Shown here piece by piece: positions 42,223 through 51,211 of a stretch of 64,000 bases of DNA. This DNA comes from an uncultured Helicobacter sp. GTDB lineage: Bacteria; Campylobacterota; Campylobacteria; Campylobacterales; Helicobacteraceae. A program made the translations under genes and the position numbers. Under the pieces are notes generated by a model. The model had not been told where the DNA came from. It ran no database searches and saw only the letters and a list, made by a program, of their open reading frames with translations. The stretch is taken from contig CASEHV010000013.1 of the NCBI GenBank assembly GCA_949287835.1, positions 1 to 64,000 on the forward strand, given 5' to 3'. Positions within the stretch are counted from its first letter, which is position 1. Every line of letters begins with the position of its first letter.

Positions 42223-43163
42223 GCCTTCATCTCCAAAAACTCCTGTTTATGCAACCCTAGCTTTGCAAATAAATTATCATCTCGGCTTGGCTTAATGTTA
42301 TTTGTAGTTAGCAGTTTGTTACCATAGAATACAGAGTTTGCCCCCGCAAAGAAGCATAGTGCCTGTAATTCATCACTCATAGATGTTCTCCCTGCAGATA
42401 GTCTAATGTAGGATTTTGGCATTAAGATTCTAGCTAGGGCTATTGTGCGGACAAAGTCAAAACTATCTACATCTTCTCCTTCTTGCAGAGGGGTGCCGGG
42501 GATTCTTACTAGCTGATTGATTGGCACAGATTCTGGTGGCGTCTCCATATTTGCTAATAGCACTAGCATGCTAATCCTATCATCATTGCTTTCGCCTAGC
42601 CCTAGTATCCCGCCTACGCATATCTTTAGTCCCGCATCTCTTACATTCTTAATAGTATCTAGTCTATCCTCAAACGTCCTTGTGGTAATAACATTTGAGT
42701 AATACTCCCTTGATGTGTCTATATTGTGATTATAGAAATCAAGACCAGAATCTTTTAGCTTCTTTGCTTGATTTTCATTTAATAATCCAAGTGTAACGCA
42801 GGTCTCCATGCCTAGCTTTTTGACTTCCTTTATAGTATTACATATAGATTCCAACTCGCTATCGCTAGGACTCCTCCCAGATGCTCCCATGCAGAATCTC
42901 GAGCTACCTAGCTCTTTTGCATTCTTTGCATACTCGATGATTCTATCAGAATCTAGCATATTCTCCTTTTGTGTGCCTGTCTTGTAGTGAGATGACTGTG
43001 CGCAATATGAGCAGTTCTCTGAGCATGCCCCAGTTTTTACACTCATGAGGGTGCTTGTCTGCATGGTGTTTGGATTGAAGTTCTCTCTATGCACACTATG
43101 TGCTTTAAATAGTAACTCCATGAATGGCAGAGTAAAGATTTCTTTTGCGTATTCAAATGTCAT
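42219..43163 (-). CDS. bioB: Biotin synthase
   Basis: A radical-SAM enzyme with the [4Fe-4S] motif CSENCSYCAQSSHY, followed by MGASGRSP, VTLGLLNENQA, YNHNIDTSREYY and the late RLSAGRTSMSDELQALCFFAGANS. It inserts sulfur into dethiobiotin. The length (314) is typical of the Campylobacterota form. Confidence 0.94.
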   Translation of the reverse strand: MTFEYAKEIFTLPFMELLFKAHSVHRENFNPNTMQTSTLMSVKTGACSENCSYCAQSSHYKTGTQKENMLDSDRIIEYAKNAKELGSSRFCMGASGRSPSDSELESICNTIKEVKKLGMETCVTLGLLNENQAKKLKDSGLDFYNHNIDTSREYYSNVITTRTFEDRLDTIKNVRDAGLKICVGGILGLGESNDDRISMLVLLANMETPPESVPINQLVRIPGTPLQEGEDVDSFDFVRTIALARILMPKSYIRLSAGRTSMSDELQALCFFAGANSVFYGNKLLTTNNIKPSRDDNLFAKLGLHKQEFLEMKA

Positions 43164-43290
43164 TTCATTCTCCTCTTGTAAGCTTTGTTACATTCTATCA
43201 AAAAATTTTACTCTATTGTGGATTCTGTATTTCATTTTGGAATCTTTTTGCTTTTTTATCACTTTAAGTTATTTTTAATATTTAAAATGA

Positions 43291-43296
43291 TATAAT
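43291..43296 (+). promoter_or_regulatory. -10 element of the tRNA-Ser gene
   Basis: TATAAT 14 bases before the tRNA 5' end, consistent with transcription beginning a few bases before the mature end. Confidence 0.5.
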
Positions 43297-43309
43297 TTCG
43301 GTTTTTCAA

Positions 43310-43400
43310 GGACAGGTGGGTGAGTTGGCTGAAACCACATCCCTGCTAAGGATGCGTAGTCGCAAGATTACCGAGGGTTCGAATCCCTCCCTGTCCGCCA
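43310..43400 (+). tRNA. tRNA-Ser (anticodon GCT)
   Basis: The acceptor arm GGACAGG pairs with CCTGTCC. The anticodon stem CATCC/GGATG encloses CTGCTAA with anticodon GCT. A long variable arm (about 19 bases) marks a class II tRNA, the T arm has GGTTCGAATCC, and CCA is encoded. It reads AGC/AGU. Confidence 0.95.
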
Positions 43401-43572
43401 TTTACTGTTATCAGCATACGAAACTTATAAAAACTCTTTAATATCAACGCTTTGGTTACCCCAAGCCTTTGCGTTGTGATTCTGACTTTCACTTTCTCTA
43501 AGAAATATTGTAACAAATCAATGTTTTTCACATTTTTGATACATTTTGTGATAAAAATCCATAAAAAAATAA

Positions 43573-43578
43573 TATAAT
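43573..43578 (+). promoter_or_regulatory. -10 element of the cytochrome c gene
   Basis: TATAAT lies 35 bases before the ATG at 43614; AAGGA follows at ribosome-binding distance. Confidence 0.5.
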
Positions 43579-43613
43579 CAAATTTACTCAAAACTATATA
43601 CAAGGATTTTGTA

Positions 43614-43922
43614 ATGAAAAAGACTTTATCATTGATTGCGTTTTTAGGTTTAGGTGCATTTGCATTTGCGGCAAGCGACCCTGCGGCGATAGTTGCAAAG
43701 CAGTGTAAGACATGTCATGGTGCAAAAATGGAAAAATCCTATTTGAATAAGACCAAGATAGTTAATACATTAGATTCTAAAGAAATCGAAGAGGATTTAA
43801 AGGGCTATAAAGCTGGCACGTTAAACAGACATGGACAAGGCAAGATTATGCAAGGTCAGGCTAAGAGATTAAGCGATGAGGATATTGAGGCATTGGCTAA
43901 ATATATTCCAACTCTTAAATAA
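43614..43922 (+). CDS. Periplasmic cytochrome c (c553 type)
   Basis: Signal peptide MKKTLSLIAFLGLGAFAFAA, then the haem motif CKTCH (residues 31-35) and a Met-containing C-terminal region (GKIMQGQAKRLSDED) giving the axial ligand. It is a small soluble electron carrier between the bc1 complex and the cbb3 oxidase. It is monocistronic and resembles the H. pylori cytochrome c553. Confidence 0.93.
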   Translation: MKKTLSLIAFLGLGAFAFAASDPAAIVAKQCKTCHGAKMEKSYLNKTKIVNTLDSKEIEEDLKGYKAGTLNRHGQGKIMQGQAKRLSDEDIEALAKYIPTLK

Positions 43923-43944
43923 TCCCCCTTTTTTAAACCTTTAT

Positions 43945-43972
43945 AATCACCGCTTTTTTAAAAGCGGTGATT
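43945..43972. terminator. Hairpin between convergent cytochrome c and dapD genes
   Basis: AATCACCGCTTTT (43945-43957) pairs with AAAAGCGGTGATT (43960-43972), a perfect stem of up to 12 base pairs. The T and A runs are inside the stem rather than behind it. It is placed where a shared bidirectional terminator is expected. Confidence 0.6.
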
Positions 43973-43975
43973 GCA

Positions 43976-45331
43976 TTAATGCAAATCACTATTTAACACT
44001 ATCTCTTTTTTACTTCTAAAAGCGATTAAGTGAGAATCTTGTGATTTGATTCTAAAGTGGATTCCATGCAGTCCGCTAAGTGCCACCCCTTTATACAAAC
44101 AATCCTCCTTTATCTCAAATTCTTTATTTACCTCTTTGATTTTTTGTGCTTCATCTTTGCTAATTTTCACTACGCTACCTGCAAGTATGCTAATGCCCGC
44201 ATCTACAATGCAGCCATCGCCTAGGCTAATGCCTGTTACTGAGTTTGCCCCTAAAAGGCAGTTTTTCCCTATGCTTATGGGCGTTGTATTCCCACCGCTA
44301 AGAACGCCTAGTATGCTAGCCCCGCCACCTATATCTGTGCCTTCTCCTACGATGACAGATGAGCTTATGCGACCCTCATTCATACATGCCCCAAGGGCTC
44401 CTGCGTTAAAATTCACATAACTAGCACCCGGCATTTGCGTATAGCCCGCACCAAGGAATGCACCAAAACGAGTCTTAGAGCTATCTAGGATTCTAATATT
44501 ATCTGCCTGTGGCAATACCTGCATTAAATATCGCGGGAATTTATCGATAAAATCGATGTTAGGAAATGCACCATCCATTTTTAGCGAAATCTCATTATCA
44601 CGCAAATATTCTAATTCATAAGCCTTATTTCCACTCCATGCAAGATTTGGAAACAATGCAAAGATTCCATCTAAATTTAGACTACGAAGCGGGGCATATC
44701 CCATAGATAGTGCATGTAGCTTTGCATAAGCCACTTGCAAGGAGTTTGTCTTACTATCCTCAAAGAAGGCTACTAGCTGGAACTTATAGGAATCATTATC
44801 ATCTCTGTAAATCTCGCTAATATGACGCAATAGTTCGAATACGATTTGGATATTCTTATGATGCTTGCCGATATGCTTATGCACGAGACTATTTGAGAAA
44901 AGAATATCTGCCCGCTTTATAGAGTGAGGGTCTGTCTTGAATTTATTGCATAGATTCTTAAAATCTGATAATACCGTGTCATAATCGCTAGAGCTTTTGC
45001 TAAACTCCTCTAGTGATTCTATAATAAATGGATAAAACATACAAAGCGCCCGAAAGACAAAGGGTGCATCAATATCTACTATGACTTCATTTTCGCTAAA
45101 AGATTCTATCCTAGCCGCATAGGCAAAGACTGCGAAGCTGCCGTAATTATTTTCAAAATTTAGCATAGGGAAATTAAGAGTAATCACCCTGCTACTATCA
45201 ATGTGGGATAGCTCGGAACGTGAGATTCCAAAGCATTTTGGTTTTTTATGTTCGGAGTAAAAATTATCTACGAATGTTTTAAAATCATCTTTTGTAAGAA
45301 TATTTGGAATAGCTGGAATATTTTGTGTCAT
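43976..45331 (-). CDS. dapD: Tetrahydrodipicolinate N-succinyltransferase
   Basis: The C-terminal left-handed beta-helix has FGAFLGAGYTQMPGASYVNFNAGALGACMNEGRIS-type repeats (SSSVIVGEGTDIGGGASILG, GKNCLLGANSVTGISLGDG) as in the long DapD group of Campylobacterota and Actinobacteria. It acts in the succinylase branch of lysine and diaminopimelate synthesis. At 451 residues it is somewhat longer than the ~400 of H. pylori; the extra lies in the N-terminal half. Confidence 0.9.
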   Translation of the reverse strand: MTQNIPAIPNILTKDDFKTFVDNFYSEHKKPKCFGISRSELSHIDSSRVITLNFPMLNFENNYGSFAVFAYAARIESFSENEVIVDIDAPFVFRALCMFYPFIIESLEEFSKSSSDYDTVLSDFKNLCNKFKTDPHSIKRADILFSNSLVHKHIGKHHKNIQIVFELLRHISEIYRDDNDSYKFQLVAFFEDSKTNSLQVAYAKLHALSMGYAPLRSLNLDGIFALFPNLAWSGNKAYELEYLRDNEISLKMDGAFPNIDFIDKFPRYLMQVLPQADNIRILDSSKTRFGAFLGAGYTQMPGASYVNFNAGALGACMNEGRISSSVIVGEGTDIGGGASILGVLSGGNTTPISIGKNCLLGANSVTGISLGDGCIVDAGISILAGSVVKISKDEAQKIKEVNKEFEIKEDCLYKGVALSGLHGIHFRIKSQDSHLIAFRSKKEIVLNSDLH

Positions 45332-45450
45332 ATCATCTCCTTTAGATTTTGTTGAATGCTAACATATTGTTTTGAATCTTTGGTTTTTAAAATTTGGAAT
45401 CTTTGCAAATCATGATAGAATCATATCAAACTCATTTACTTAGGATTGCA

Positions 45451-46605
45451 ATGTTTAAAAGCAGGAAGGTATGGATTTATTTTGAAAATGATGTTTTCAT
45501 AGAGGCAAAAAGCTTTGGCACAGAGAGCGATTGCATTGTGGGGGAGGCGGTGTTTAATACTTCCCTTAGCGGTTATCAAGAGATTCTAAGCGACCCTAGC
45601 TATGCTGGGCAGTTTATAGTATTTTGTATGCCAGAGATTGGCATTGTGGGCTGTAATGATAATGATATGGAATCTACAATGGCATTTGCAAAGGGTGCTT
45701 TTATACGAAATATTAATCAGTCCAAATCAAATTTTAGGGCAACTTCTAATTTGATAGATTTTTTTGAAAAGCAGGGATTGATAGGTATCTTTGACGTAGA
45801 TACTCGCGGCATTGTAAAAATGCTAAGAGATAGCGGGGCGCTAAATCTCGTCGCCTCAACTAGCATTAATGATAAAGAGAAATTGAGAAAGATATTATTA
45901 GATTCTAAAAAAATTAATGAGATAGATTATATAAAGGAAGTTAGCACAAAAGAGGGATATATTCATGACAAATCTATTTTTGATTTTGGCACCTTTGATT
46001 TTTCACCCGCTATGAAACATGCAAAAAAGATTGTAGCCATAGATTTTGGAGTAAAGAAAAGTATTTTAAATGAACTAAGCAATGCGGGATTTATAGTAGA
46101 AGTAATCTCTTCTAGTTTCTGTGCTAATGACATTGTGGATAGATATAGAAATGGCGAGATTGTAGGGGTATTTTTGAGTAATGGACCTGGCGACCCTAGC
46201 TTTTTGACTAATCAAATAGAGAAAATAAAGATTCTAATAGAGGCTAGAATCCCCATGTTTGCTATATGCCTTGGACATCAATTAATTAGTAATGCCTTTG
46301 GCTATAACACTTATAAGTTAAAATTTGGGCAGCACGGGGCAAATCACCCTGTGAAAAATCTGCAAACACAACAACTAGAAATTACCTCGCAAAATCATAA
46401 TTACAACGTCCCAGAATCTATACAAGAAATAGCGATAGTTACGCACAGAAATTTATTTGATAACACAATAGAGGGTCTTAGATATAAGCATTATCCGATT
46501 TTATCTATTCAGCATCACCCAGAGGCTAGTCCGGGTCCAAAAGATTCTAATTATATATTTAAGGCTTTTAGCGATATGATAGAGCAGGAGATTGCCAATG
46601 GGTAG
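45451..46605 (+). CDS. carA: Carbamoyl-phosphate synthase small subunit
   Basis: ATG 45451 (MFKSRKVWIYFEN) is chosen because TTAGGA precedes it by five bases and the family starts here; an upstream ATG would add 19 residues. The N-terminal domain has GEAVFNTSLSGYQEILSDPSY. The class I glutaminase domain has GVFLSNGPGDP, FAICLGHQLIS with the catalytic Cys, and QHHPEASPGP. It supplies ammonia for carbamoyl phosphate, used in pyrimidine and arginine synthesis. carB is not adjacent. Confidence 0.94.
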   Translation: MFKSRKVWIYFENDVFIEAKSFGTESDCIVGEAVFNTSLSGYQEILSDPSYAGQFIVFCMPEIGIVGCNDNDMESTMAFAKGAFIRNINQSKSNFRATSNLIDFFEKQGLIGIFDVDTRGIVKMLRDSGALNLVASTSINDKEKLRKILLDSKKINEIDYIKEVSTKEGYIHDKSIFDFGTFDFSPAMKHAKKIVAIDFGVKKSILNELSNAGFIVEVISSSFCANDIVDRYRNGEIVGVFLSNGPGDPSFLTNQIEKIKILIEARIPMFAICLGHQLISNAFGYNTYKLKFGQHGANHPVKNLQTQQLEITSQNHNYNVPESIQEIAIVTHRNLFDNTIEGLRYKHYPILSIQHHPEASPGPKDSNYIFKAFSDMIEQEIANG

Positions 46606-47677
46606 AAAGTTTAATGCTTCTCTGCATAGAATCATAACATTAGTCTGTATATTATTTTGTTCCTCTATGCTTTTCTTTCAGTTTAGTTTTAGTTTTCAAG
46701 ATATAGGATTAGAGTTTCAAAAAATTTTGCAGAAAGCACAGAAAGCTGCTTTAGCACCAATGCCAGATGATGTTTTACCTATTCAAAAAGCCATGTTTAA
46801 CAAGCTAGAGACAACAATGAGTGAAGAGCAAATATTGCTAGGAAAGATTCTATATTTTGACCCACGTCTTAGCAGGAATAAAAATTTATCATGCAATTCA
46901 TGTCATAATGTCTCTTTGCAAGGTAGCAGTTTGCTTAAAGATAGCAGAGGTGTTTATCCTCCTAGTTTGTATAACATGCTTTTTAATGACGTAGCATATC
47001 TTGATGGTAGCATAAGTGCGCAAGATAGGGCAGATAAGAATAACACGATTTTTCAGGCTAAAAATATCATTGCAAGGTCTGTTTTAAAAGCCCTAGTGGC
47101 AGAGAATGAGATGAATTCAGATATGAGTGATGTTATTTTATCTATTAAAAACTCTCAGGAATATATGGCATATTTCAAACGTGCTTATGGTTCAAAGGTA
47201 AATGTTACATCTAATATAATCGCACAGGCAATAGCTGCATTTATCATGACGCTTAATACTCAGAGTAGATATGATGACTTTATAGCAGGAAATATAAAGG
47301 CTATGAGTATTAAAGAGGCAAGGGGGCTAGAAGTATTTATAGATAAGGGCTGCGTGGCATGTCATACGGGTGTGAATCTTGGTGGCACATTGCAGCCTTT
47401 TGGCGTTATGAAAGATTATAAATTTGCAAAAAATAATGCTCTAGTCATGAGAGAGGATAAAATGCTAAAGACACCATCGCTTAGAAATGTTGCTCTTAAA
47501 TCTTTTTACTTTCATGATGGCGGTTTTACTAGCCTAGCTGATGCCATAAGAGAAATGGGAAGTATCCAGCTAGGCATAAGGCTATCTAGCACAGAGATAA
47601 GTCAAATCATGGACTTCCTAGAAACACTAAATGGCAAGGTAGATTCCATTAGTCTGCCGATTTTACCAAAAATGTAG
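46598..47677 (+). CDS. Di-haem cytochrome c peroxidase
   Basis: ATG 46598 overlaps the carA stop. An uncleaved or cleaved N-terminal membrane segment (ITLVCILFCSSMLFFQF) precedes two haem c motifs, CNSCH and CVACH, and the MauG/CcpA landmarks LYFDPRLSRN, GVYPPSLYNM and KTPSLRNV. It reduces hydrogen peroxide in the periplasm with electrons from cytochrome c. The length is typical. Confidence 0.92.
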   Translation: MGRKFNASLHRIITLVCILFCSSMLFFQFSFSFQDIGLEFQKILQKAQKAALAPMPDDVLPIQKAMFNKLETTMSEEQILLGKILYFDPRLSRNKNLSCNSCHNVSLQGSSLLKDSRGVYPPSLYNMLFNDVAYLDGSISAQDRADKNNTIFQAKNIIARSVLKALVAENEMNSDMSDVILSIKNSQEYMAYFKRAYGSKVNVTSNIIAQAIAAFIMTLNTQSRYDDFIAGNIKAMSIKEARGLEVFIDKGCVACHTGVNLGGTLQPFGVMKDYKFAKNNALVMREDKMLKTPSLRNVALKSFYFHDGGFTSLADAIREMGSIQLGIRLSSTEISQIMDFLETLNGKVDSISLPILPKM

Positions 47678-47691
47678 CATGAGGATAGAGA

Positions 47692-48354
47692 ATGATTGCA
47701 ACGATATATGAGGATTTTTATAAAAGTGCCATGTTGGCACCAAAGAATGCAAAACTTGTTTTAAGGCACTCTATAAGAGACAAAATACCCGATGGTAGCA
47801 ATGGATTAGATATATTGCTAACACCAGAGGGTAAGAAAATGGCAGAGCATTTTGGTAGATTCTGTAATTTTGACTTAGATAGAATCTATTCTAGCACCGT
47901 TGAGAGATGTTTGCAGAGTGCAAGACTTATTTCTAGTGGCTATGAGAAAACACATGGCAGAAGTATTTCTGTATTGCCAACGGATATATTATTTAATTCA
48001 TATATCTATGATGAAATCCTTGCAGATGAGCTTTTTATCAAATATCCGCCGCAGTGGATTATAGAGCAGTTTTTGAGTGCTAAGAATCTCTCTGGCATGA
48101 AGCCTTTACATGAGTGCATGAGAATCTTATTTTCTTTCATTTTTGCAAATGACACGGATAAAATGGAAATATTTGTAACGCATGATACGTTTGTTAATTC
48201 CTTAGTGTGCTTCTGTCATGGCATTTCACCATCGTTGTGCCATTCTATGTGGCCATATATGCTAGAGGGGGCATTTTTTTATAGGGAGAAAGATAGGATT
48301 CACTGCATTTTTAGGGGTGTGGATAAATATGTAGTTTTTGATTTAAAGAGTTAG
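47692..48354 (+). CDS. Histidine-phosphatase-family protein
   Basis: The core motif appears as LVLRHSIRDKI (R-H-x-x-R, with Ser for the usual Gly) and later VERCLQSARLIS and VTHDTFVNSL, giving the second His. The substrate is unknown; such proteins range from phosphoglycerate mutases to protein phosphatases. Ccp precedes it by 14 bases and atpZ follows by two. Confidence 0.82.
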   Translation: MIATIYEDFYKSAMLAPKNAKLVLRHSIRDKIPDGSNGLDILLTPEGKKMAEHFGRFCNFDLDRIYSSTVERCLQSARLISSGYEKTHGRSISVLPTDILFNSYIYDEILADELFIKYPPQWIIEQFLSAKNLSGMKPLHECMRILFSFIFANDTDKMEIFVTHDTFVNSLVCFCHGISPSLCHSMWPYMLEGAFFYREKDRIHCIFRGVDKYVVFDLKS

Positions 48355-48356
48355 AT

Positions 48357-48665
48357 ATGAGCGATGATATAGATAAAAATAAGATGGGTAAATTAGGCAA
48401 TATCGGTAAGCAGGTTAGCAATCTCTCACTTGGAATCTCTATGGTCGTTGCTACGTTGTCTGGGTTTGGCATTGGATATTTATTGTATAAATTGCTAGGT
48501 TATTATTGGCTTATATGGGTTGGGCTATTTTATGGCGTTGCTGCGGCGGTTTTGAATGTTTTTAAGGCTTACAGAAGTCTTAAAAAAGAATTAGACGAAA
48601 TACAGAGCGATGAAAAATACATCTATGAGCAGAAGTTACGCAAAGATGATAAAAAGAGAACATAA
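48357..48665 (+). CDS. atpZ: AtpZ/AtpI-family membrane protein
   Basis: A 102-residue protein with two membrane helices separated by a short loop (SLGISMVVATLSGFGIGYLLYKLL; YYWLIWVGLFYGVAAAVLNVFK) and charged ends, as in AtpZ/AtpI proteins that associate with F-type ATP synthase or magnesium/calcium transport. The gene lies directly before rsmD and fliL, an order also known in H. pylori. rsmD overlaps its 3' end. Confidence 0.8.
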   Translation: MSDDIDKNKMGKLGNIGKQVSNLSLGISMVVATLSGFGIGYLLYKLLGYYWLIWVGLFYGVAAAVLNVFKAYRSLKKELDEIQSDEKYIYEQKLRKDDKKRT

Positions 48666-49320
48666 ATATAGCTTTAGAATCTCACAGGGCATCTACAAGG
48701 GACTTTCACTAGAGGCTTCAAAAGATTCTAACACAAGACCCACAAAATCGCTAGTGAAAAAATCCTTTTTTGATACCGTAAGATTTAGTATGCGAGGGTG
48801 TATTTTCATTGAATGCTTTGCAGGGAGTGGGCAGATGGGATTTGAGGCATTGTCCCTTGGAGCAGATAGAGTAATATTTTTTGAAAAACACAAAGAAGTT
48901 TTTTTAAGATTAGAAAAAAACATTGCCACTTTTAAATCTAGGGCTAATGATATTCATATAGATTCTTATAATATGGATTTTTTGTTAAGTAGAAATATCC
49001 TAGCAAATCAAATTCTTAGAGAATCTATTTTGAAAAATGATATAATCACTAGCGATTTATCCTACATTGATACGGATATGACTGGTCGTGTCATCATGTA
49101 TATTGACCCGCCTTTTAGTTGTAGAGATGGATTCCAAAATATTTATATGGATATAAAGATTTTTTTGGAGTCTTTGGAATCTTTGCTTGAATGCGTTGGT
49201 TTAATAGTCATTGAGATGATGAGTGATGTTGAGATATTCGATAGTTTTGGTATGTTTAGACTATGCAAGATTTCTAAGTTTGGCAAAACGAGTTTAGCTT
49301 ATTTTAATAGGAGAGTTTAG
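48646..49320 (+). CDS. rsmD: 16S rRNA (guanine966-N2)-methyltransferase
   Basis: The frame is open upstream to 48610; ATG 48646, inside the end of atpZ, fits the family start (YSFRISQGIYKGLSL). The SAM-binding motif is FIECFAGSGQMGFEALSLGA and the catalytic motif IDPPFS stands for the usual (N/D)PPY. TRPTKSLVKKSFFDT matches the RsmD start region. It ends directly against fliL. Confidence 0.88.
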   Translation: MIKREHKYSFRISQGIYKGLSLEASKDSNTRPTKSLVKKSFFDTVRFSMRGCIFIECFAGSGQMGFEALSLGADRVIFFEKHKEVFLRLEKNIATFKSRANDIHIDSYNMDFLLSRNILANQILRESILKNDIITSDLSYIDTDMTGRVIMYIDPPFSCRDGFQNIYMDIKIFLESLESLLECVGLIVIEMMSDVEIFDSFGMFRLCKISKFGKTSLAYFNRRV

Positions 49321-49878
49321 ATGGCAGAAGAAGAAGCAAAAGCACCTGAGCAGAAAAAGGGAAAGGGACTTTTATTTGTAATAATAGGAGTCGTTGTAGT
49401 CATACTTTTATTAGGTGGTGTCGTGGCTTTCCTATTTATGGGTGGTGGCGATGAGGAGGGGCATGATTCTGGTGGCGGTGCTTCTATTGCCCCTCAGATT
49501 GCAAATCTCTCGCCAGAGCAGCAGGCTTTAGTGCAGAATGAGGCGTTTAAAAATCCTGTTGAGATAATTCCTTTAGAGAAGGAATTTATTGTTAATTTTA
49601 AACCACAGAATCCAGATAGCCCCAGGACGGCAGGTTTTGCTAAGTTTAACCTAACACTCCTAGCTGCAAATAAGGGTGTATCAAAAGAGGTAGATGTCAA
49701 GCTGGATACAATAAGAAGCCTTGTTAATGACATAGTGAGTGGATTCTATGCTAATGAAGTGCAGAGTGCACAGGGCAGGGCGAAGCTTAGAGCGGCATTA
49801 ACAAGCGGCATAAATGGCGTTTTAACAGATGGCAGTGTATCTACCGTTGTTTTCCCAAATTTCCTCATTCAGCCATAG
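49321..49878 (+). CDS. fliL: Flagellar stator-associated protein FliL
   Basis: After a short cytoplasmic part comes one membrane helix (LLFVIIGVVVVILLLGGVVAFLF), a Gly/Ser linker and a periplasmic domain FLD (VDFKPQNP-like, AKFNLTLLAANKG, STVVFPNFLIQ). FliL forms rings of this stomatin-like domain around MotB and supports torque. The start follows the rsmD stop immediately. In H. pylori the same order rsmD-fliL is found. Confidence 0.93.
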   Translation: MAEEEAKAPEQKKGKGLLFVIIGVVVVILLLGGVVAFLFMGGGDEEGHDSGGGASIAPQIANLSPEQQALVQNEAFKNPVEIIPLEKEFIVNFKPQNPDSPRTAGFAKFNLTLLAANKGVSKEVDVKLDTIRSLVNDIVSGFYANEVQSAQGRAKLRAALTSGINGVLTDGSVSTVVFPNFLIQP

Positions 49879-49887
49879 GTATTTAGT

Positions 49888-51142
49888 ATGCGTTATTTAA
49901 TCTTTATTTTCTCTCTTTTAGCTAGTGCAACTAGCACAGAATACAAAAAATCATGGATACATGGAATCCTTAAGTGGCAATTTCTCTTTTTATGAGTTAA
50001 AAGAGCCATTTGAGATTGCATTGCAACCTTCATTTACTTTTAAATATTCAAATGCTATTTTTTCTAATCCTGTGTTTAATCTTCATGCTCCATCAAGTGG
50101 TGTAGCTAAATTTAATGTCATCTTGATAATGTCTGATAAAAATGGTAGATATGAAGCATCAAATCATGTAACACAGATACGAGAGATTATCTCATCTGTA
50201 GCATCGCAGATGAATTCTAGTGAGTTAGATAGTATTAGCGATAGATTGAAACTATCCAATGCAATAGCGGATAAGTTAAATGGCATATTAGATTCTAAGG
50301 TTAGCTCTGTGATATTCCCGAGCTTTAAAATATTGCGGGTTGATAGTAATGGAGCATATACAGGTTCTAACACTATCAGTGTGCCTAAGGAATTTAGGAT
50401 TAAGTTAGACAATCAACTTGCATCTTTTGAGATAATTTTTAAATTAAACAATCCAGATTCTGCTTTCAGGCTAAATGAAAACATGCCTAAAATACAGGAG
50501 GCAGTATATAATGAAATAAGGGAAATTATAACAAGAGAGCCAAATTATTTCACAGAGCAGTTGGCATATAATATCAAGTACGTGGTGAATGATATTATTC
50601 AAAGCGATGATATAGATATTGTCATGTCTGACAGCCTTTATATATTTTCTTATGATGATGACGATGAACATTTAAATGTTGTTAGTCTGCTAGGGGTAAG
50701 TATGGTAGTTTGTGATGTAGCATGTGCTAGTGGCGATGAGTATAATACAACCTATACTTTCGTTGATTTTGGAAACATATATGACGAACTTTGTTTAAAA
50801 GATGATACGGGATGGGTGGGATTTTTTGTCGTTGGATTTGGTATTCCAAATAGCTCGGATTATAATTTAAAAGCCATTAAGGAACAGATTTATGCAAAAC
50901 GTTATGACATATCAGATAGTGCAGTGAATGTAATTAAATCTTATGAAATATATCAGCTGTTAAAACAAGAGGGAAGAGATGAAATGAATAAACGTCTTGA
51001 AGAAACTTTAAGAAAAGCAATATACGCACTACCTGTAGCATTACCACAAGATATTGATATTATATATTTTATGTTGGAGATATTGGCTCTACTGTTCCGG
51101 GTCTTAAGTTTGAGTAGTTGTTTATACTTTGTTTTGGAGTAA
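49888..51142 (+). CDS. Secreted protein with three FliL-like repeats, probably frameshifted near the signal peptide
   Basis: ATG 49888 begins a signal peptide (MRYLIFIFSLLASA), but its frame ends shortly after. The long body frame (from GTG 49925 to 51142) is shifted by one base and closed just upstream, so the natural protein probably joins the two at about 49925. The body has three FliL-like units. One reads AKFNVILIMSDKNG...SSVIFPSFKIL, matching AKFNLTLLAANKG...STVVFPNFLIQ of the neighbouring FliL. A second reads SFEIIFKLNNPDSAF...DSLYIF, and a weaker third contains VGFFVVGFGIPNSSDY. I know no family with this layout. If expressed it could sit near the flagellar stator. Confidence 0.6.
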
Positions 51143-51211
51143 AGATTAAAACTAATATTTTTGATTCTAAACAAAGCATAGTTTTTTACTTCTAAATAAG
51201 TTTAATCCCTC

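Noticed and set aside
43346-43603. Minus-strand frame across tRNA-Ser
   Set aside because: It overlaps the tRNA gene and its promoter region and shows no protein family features.
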